Shown here one piece after another: positions 61,252 through 64,000 of a DNA stretch of 64,000 nucleotides. A model generated the notes under the pieces. That model was given only the letters and a program-made list of their open reading frames with translations. It did no database searches and was not told the origin of the DNA. A program made the position numbers and the translations under genes. Source of the stretch: Flavobacterium soli DSM 19725. GTDB taxonomy: Bacteria > Bacteroidota > Bacteroidia > Flavobacteriales > Flavobacteriaceae. The DNA is taken from assembly GCF_000422705.1 (NCBI RefSeq), contig NZ_KE383907.1, forward strand, positions 309,327 to 373,326. The letters are read 5' to 3'. Every line of letters starts with the position of its first letter. The first letter of the stretch is position 1.

Positions 61252-61531
61252 TAGTGACGAAATCATTGCCCACAGGGAAATGATTACACAGCTACGCAGC
61301 CGTATTGAAAGCATATTGAAAAACTACCGTCCTGTAATGAACGGTGAAATATATCTTTCAGGCGAAGACGTGTGTAAACTGTTACACATCAGCAGACGGA
61401 CTTTACAGCAATATCGTGATGACCAAATACTCCCATACATCCAGATAGGCGGCAAAATCATTTTTAAGCAAACCGACCTTTTACGGATACTTGAACAAAA
61501 CTATGTCTGCAATGGACAAAAGAACAAGTAA
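61232..61531 (+). CDS. Excisionase-type HTH protein (second pair, second gene)
   Basis: 99 residues from the ATG at 61232; an upstream in-frame start at 61184 lies deep in the preceding gene. 'SGEDVCKLLHISRRTLQQYR' and 'LPYIQIGGKIIFKQTDLLRI' form the HTH_17 domain. The overlapping start suggests equal dosage of the two proteins, perhaps a heterodimer. Such pairs near ICE ends often act as excisionase or directionality factors; no integrase is visible to confirm. Confidence 0.75.
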   Translation: MDLFTNDSDEIIAHREMITQLRSRIESILKNYRPVMNGEIYLSGEDVCKLLHISRRTLQQYRDDQILPYIQIGGKIIFKQTDLLRILEQNYVCNGQKNK

Positions 61532-61573
61532 CGGATTTCAAGCAATCATATTTCTATATCGAAACGAGTTTAG

Positions 61574-61581
61574 TATCTTTG
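61574..61581 (+). promoter_or_regulatory. -7 promoter box of the structured leader
   Basis: TATCTTTG, an exact TAnnTTTG match; transcription would begin near 61589 and run through the rod-like RNA into the receiver-like gene. With its neighbours it also reads GTATCTTTGC, which fits the att-core consensus; here the promoter reading is preferred. Confidence 0.55.
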
Positions 61582-61622
61582 CTATGTAAAATATAGAAAT
61601 ACTTAAAGTGTTTTTGCTTTAA

Positions 61623-61773
61623 GTCCCACATTGAAAACTGGTAATTTTTAGACAACGGGACGATAAGGAAGAACGCTCATGCCATAGGCGTGGGCGCTCG
61701 CTTATTCGTTGTCGGGTATACCAGTACCTCAATGTGCGGTAAGTGTAGTTGCCTGCGCTTTCTTTTTGTGCAG
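61623..61773 (+). ncRNA. Rod-like structured leader RNA (candidate riboswitch or ncRNA)
   Basis: Nested pairings: CACATTGA (61627-61634)/TCAATGTG (61729-61736), ACTGGTA (61637-61643)/TACCAGT (61719-61725), GACAACG (61651-61657)/CGTTGTC (61707-61713), GATAAG (61662-61667)/CTTATT (61701-61706), and GCTCATGCC (61675-61683)/GGCGTGGGC (61687-61695) closing an ATA loop. A separate hairpin CCTGCGC/GTGCAGG spans 61752-61773. The gene start is at 61805. I cannot name an Rfam family for it. Confidence 0.65.
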
Positions 61774-61804
61774 GAACTTCATCTAACTCAAAAAAAGGTA
61801 ACGT

Positions 61805-62188
61805 ATGAAAACTGGTACTGTACAAGAAACAATCTCCCTGTCTTTTATCAATGACAAAAGCCTTGTAACTGATAACATCTGCAAAGATCTCGCTGCATCA
61901 GGAATGGAAGTCCTGTGCCGGTCAGAGAGCATTAAAAAAGGGCTCTCACAGTTGTCTTCATTGAATGAACTCCCCAAATTCTGTATTATTGACTTGGATT
62001 TTTACGACCAAAATGTGCTTAAACAGCTTCAGGAATTAAGGAAAGAGTACCCTGCAATCAAACTGGTTGCTCATAGTGATATCGATGATGAGAAAGTTGG
62101 GAAATCTCTTTTAGACATTGGGTTTTCAAGTTATCTGCTACTTGGTAGCGATGTGGATGATTTTAAGAAAGTTATCTTCAGTGCTTAA
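61805..62188 (+). CDS. Receiver-like protein of unknown function
   Basis: 127 residues, no HTH or other output domain. The fold pattern is that of a response-regulator receiver: 'FCIIDLDFYDQNVLKQLQEL' (Asp in the phospho-acceptor strand), 'KLVAHSDIDDEKVGKSLLDI' (Ser/Thr strand) and 'FSSYLLLGSDVDDFKKVI', where the conserved Lys is replaced. So phosphorylation is uncertain. The first four codons repeat a sequence in the 5' leader. Convergent with the next gene by a 2-base gap. Possible pseudo-receiver acting by binding a partner; function unknown. Confidence 0.7.
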   Translation: MKTGTVQETISLSFINDKSLVTDNICKDLAASGMEVLCRSESIKKGLSQLSSLNELPKFCIIDLDFYDQNVLKQLQELRKEYPAIKLVAHSDIDDEKVGKSLLDIGFSSYLLLGSDVDDFKKVIFSA

Positions 62189-62190
62189 GA

Positions 62191-63042
62191 CTATATTTCA
62201 TTATCATCGTCTCCATACCAACTTGAAGTATCCACATCGTAGTCATCGACCTCAAACTTAGTGGACGGAAAATCCTCTTCAATTTGATAGCGTATCTTCG
62301 TTTCAAAAGGGAATGTTTCTGGCAAGTCTAATCCATCACCTTCACGTCTTTCTTTATTAGACCCATATTCAAGAATTACATGTAAATCTCCAAAGACGTC
62401 CACCACAATTTCATATTCATTAATTTCTGAAATATGATATTCTGACACTTCACTATATGCCAGTGAATGGTGAGGTGCAAGCCGATCAACATTCTCAAAA
62501 AAATTACTTACAACGGATGATATCATATGCTCTTCGATATGTCCATCAAGGAATTGTTTAAGATCTTCACGATAGTTCTCAATTGTTTCTACTAAACTAA
62601 TAAAAGAGTTAAGTACATCTTGGCTCATACGCTCAATTTCAGAATCGCTAATATTGAACACCTCAGGATTAATATGAGTGTACTTGCTTAAAGTATTGAT
62701 TGTTTCTTTTACATCCTTTATCATGTCTTTGAGTTCGTCAACCTCAAATCCCCAACGATCTAAAAAAGTGTCGTCTATTCCACCTTGGACTGCGTATTTA
62801 ATTCTTTGGTTTCTTGTAGGTTTTCCGTCTGCAGTTTCGGGGCTAAACCAAACACAATTTTTCACACGTTCTTCCGGAGCAAGGTTATATAAAAAATGTC
62901 GTGACAACTCCCTTATAGAGTATGCAAAATTATTAAAGCGAAGTTTATTGGTTTTATCATTTAGACTAACCAGTGATGCCTCGAAAAGATCAAGTTCAAA
63001 TTGATTGGTCAGTAGCTGCTTTATTTTTTCCTTTTTTTTCAC
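62191..63042 (-). CDS. Unknown protein, partner of the HEPN-like gene
   Basis: 283 residues, cytoplasmic, helical. N-terminal 'RELSRHFLYNLAPEERVKNC' and 'CVWFSPETADGKPTRNQRIK' are the most conserved-looking blocks; the C-terminus is strongly acidic ('EVDDYDVDTSSWYGDDDNEI'). No catalytic motif I can name. The same organisation is seen in some predicted pPIWI-associated or defence-linked proteins, but I cannot confirm the family. It begins 6 bases after the preceding gene stop, so they form an operon. Confidence 0.6.
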   Translation of the reverse strand: MKKKEKIKQLLTNQFELDLFEASLVSLNDKTNKLRFNNFAYSIRELSRHFLYNLAPEERVKNCVWFSPETADGKPTRNQRIKYAVQGGIDDTFLDRWGFEVDELKDMIKDVKETINTLSKYTHINPEVFNISDSEIERMSQDVLNSFISLVETIENYREDLKQFLDGHIEEHMISSVVSNFFENVDRLAPHHSLAYSEVSEYHISEINEYEIVVDVFGDLHVILEYGSNKERREGDGLDLPETFPFETKIRYQIEEDFPSTKFEVDDYDVDTSSWYGDDDNEI

Positions 63043-63048
63043 CTTTAA

Positions 63049-64000
63049 CTATTTAATTTCTGAAAGTGTAAATTTCAACTTATCCCAAAACTCGCTTATA
63101 AGTGCCGGCAAAATCTCATTGAGTTTAGTGTCATTATTAAAAAAACGTTTCCTATTCTTAAATGTCATTATTATTCCGTTACTAAAATCAGGGAGTAATA
63201 TAAACTTTTCTATTATCTCCTTATTCTTTACATTCTGATATACCTTGGGAATATTATCAATGGAAGCATTATGAACAATTTCATTCCGTAAATACATTAT
63301 CATACGAATATTATCACTCATTTCATAGATAGTGCCCTTCATTTCCTTAAATACTGTCTTCTTTGAATCACCATAGATTATATCCTTTGATTTCAGTTTT
63401 GGATAGGTAGCAAAATCAATATGAAGATTTTCTATTTCATAAATGATTTTCGTTGTAAAATCCATTTGACTGTATAAGTTGATAAATAAATGATTAACTA
63501 GCGATGTAATGTTTGTGACAATATAGCCAGAGGAATATTGTATGCCATTTTCAACAACAGTTAAATCGTTATGGATAAGAAAACTATTAGTGTTTAGGAT
63601 TTTGTAGAACTCTCCGACAATATACTTCGTCTCAAGAACTGAGTTTTGCAATGTACTGATCAAATTATCTACATCAAAATAGTATAGCAGCCTAAAAAGT
63701 CTTTCCTTATCCTCAATACCAATTAAAAGCTTTTCAAAATCTTCTTTTGATAATCTTAATTCGGCATCTATACCAGCAATAGAGGCAAACGGGAATATAG
63801 GAGTACTGAAATAGCTGTGATAGGTTTTTAAATCACCGAATATCTTTTTGGCAAGATAATCCCTTAATTGTATACATATTTTTTCTATTTCGTAACTCTG
63901 ATCACCAGTGCTAAAGTTTATTTCACCGTTCAGAAGTTCAGTGATATAGAAGCTATCCTGAGGTGGTTTATTTGTGGGTACTCCGTTAGTATTGTAAAAT
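63049..64000 (-). CDS. HEPN-like protein, 5' end beyond the window (partial)
   Basis: The frame is open without a stop from the window's right edge through to 63049, so at least 316 residues, not just the 204 that follow the internal TTG. Blocks: 'GEFYKILNTNSFLIHNDLTV', then 'MIMYLRNEIVHNASIDNIPK', where 'RNEIVH' (63271-63288) is the R-x4-H active-site motif of HEPN ribonucleases with the usual Asn after Arg. Helical content fits. Toxin, abortive-infection or RNase roles are possible. Only the C-terminal part is seen, so the assignment is tentative. Confidence 0.6.
   Translation of the reverse strand, partial: FYNTNGVPTNKPPQDSFYITELLNGEINFSTGDQSYEIEKICIQLRDYLAKKIFGDLKTYHSYFSTPIFPFASIAGIDAELRLSKEDFEKLLIGIEDKERLFRLLYYFDVDNLISTLQNSVLETKYIVGEFYKILNTNSFLIHNDLTVVENGIQYSSGYIVTNITSLVNHLFINLYSQMDFTTKIIYEIENLHIDFATYPKLKSKDIIYGDSKKTVFKEMKGTIYEMSDNIRMIMYLRNEIVHNASIDNIPKVYQNVKNKEIIEKFILLPDFSNGIIMTFKNRKRFFNNDTKLNEILPALISEFWDKLKFTLSEIK

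Noticed and set aside
61573..61582. Second GTANNTTTGC word (GTATCTTTGC), possible right attachment core
   Set aside because: It is inside the element with ICE-type genes on the left and a normal promoter context on the right; a promoter box for the structured leader explains it better. It could only be att if the element ended here, which cannot be excluded completely.
61619..61825. Minus-strand 68-codon frame across the structured leader
   Set aside because: Runs opposite to the transcript through the stems; an open frame is expected by chance in a hairpin-rich region.

Overview
The window is chromosomal DNA of a Bacteroidota bacterium, most likely a flavobacterium or close relative. The evidence is a type IX secretion sorting domain on a left-flank gene, TAnnTTTG-type promoter elements, and a CTnDOT/RteC-style conjugation system found only in this phylum. 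Bases 1 to about 2330 look like host flank: the end of an unidentified protein, a secreted cyanophycinase-like S51 peptidase and a YfcE-type phosphoesterase. From about 2330 to at least 61.5 kb, and probably past the right edge, lies one integrative and conjugative element (ICE). A 10-bp sequence matching the CTnDOT integration core (GTANNTTTGC) sits at the flank/ICE junction. No integrase and no right end are in the window.

ICE backbone, left to right: rteC-like regulator, a pair of small excisionase-type HTH proteins, DUF3945 protein, topoisomerase III, ORF6N protein, DUF1896 protein, a giant DNA methylase/helicase, a second rteC-like gene, the coupling protein MobC, relaxase MobB and accessory MobA (minus strand), a candidate oriT with four consecutive hairpins, ParA-like TraA and two more early tra proteins, then TraE, F, G, I, J, K, an extra unknown gene, TraL, M, N, O and Q, a small membrane protein, a second HTH pair, a structured leader RNA and a receiver-like protein. 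No traP, traH or integrase was recognised.

Cargo is inserted between these modules. (1) A copper island (8.9-17.8 kb): an AraC regulator with its own metal-binding CxxC, CopA ATPase, HMA chaperone, DUF3347, DUF305 and haem-binding proteins, and a multicopper oxidase apparently fused to an outer-membrane barrel. (2) A multidrug-efflux island (24.7-36.2 kb): a MarR/GbsR regulator, TolC, adaptor, RND pump, MFS pump, flavin oxidoreductase, amino-acid permease and two methyltransferases, followed by a small HxlR/SnoaL-like module. (3) A mercury-type uptake operon (40.2-41.4 kb): ArsR, MerTP and a Cys-rich peptide, with no reductase. (4) A cation diffusion facilitator with a TonB receptor and a small Cys-rich secreted protein, splitting the tra operon (45.8-49.2 kb). 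(5) An SDR oxidoreductase with a Crp-type regulator (59.3-60.7 kb). (6) At the right edge, two unknown genes, one with a HEPN-like R-x4-H motif, possibly a defence or toxin module.

The most notable non-coding features are: a 13-bp motif (GCCAAAnnCTGCC-like) in tandem pairs with an exact 20-bp repeat length at seven places, six of them just upstream of ICE backbone genes and none in front of cargo genes; an oriT-like hairpin cluster; a 72-bp array of 8-bp units before traA; matching palindromic operators for two cargo regulators; and a ~110-nt rod-like RNA whose 5' arm is repeated at the start codon of the next gene, suggesting a switchable leader.
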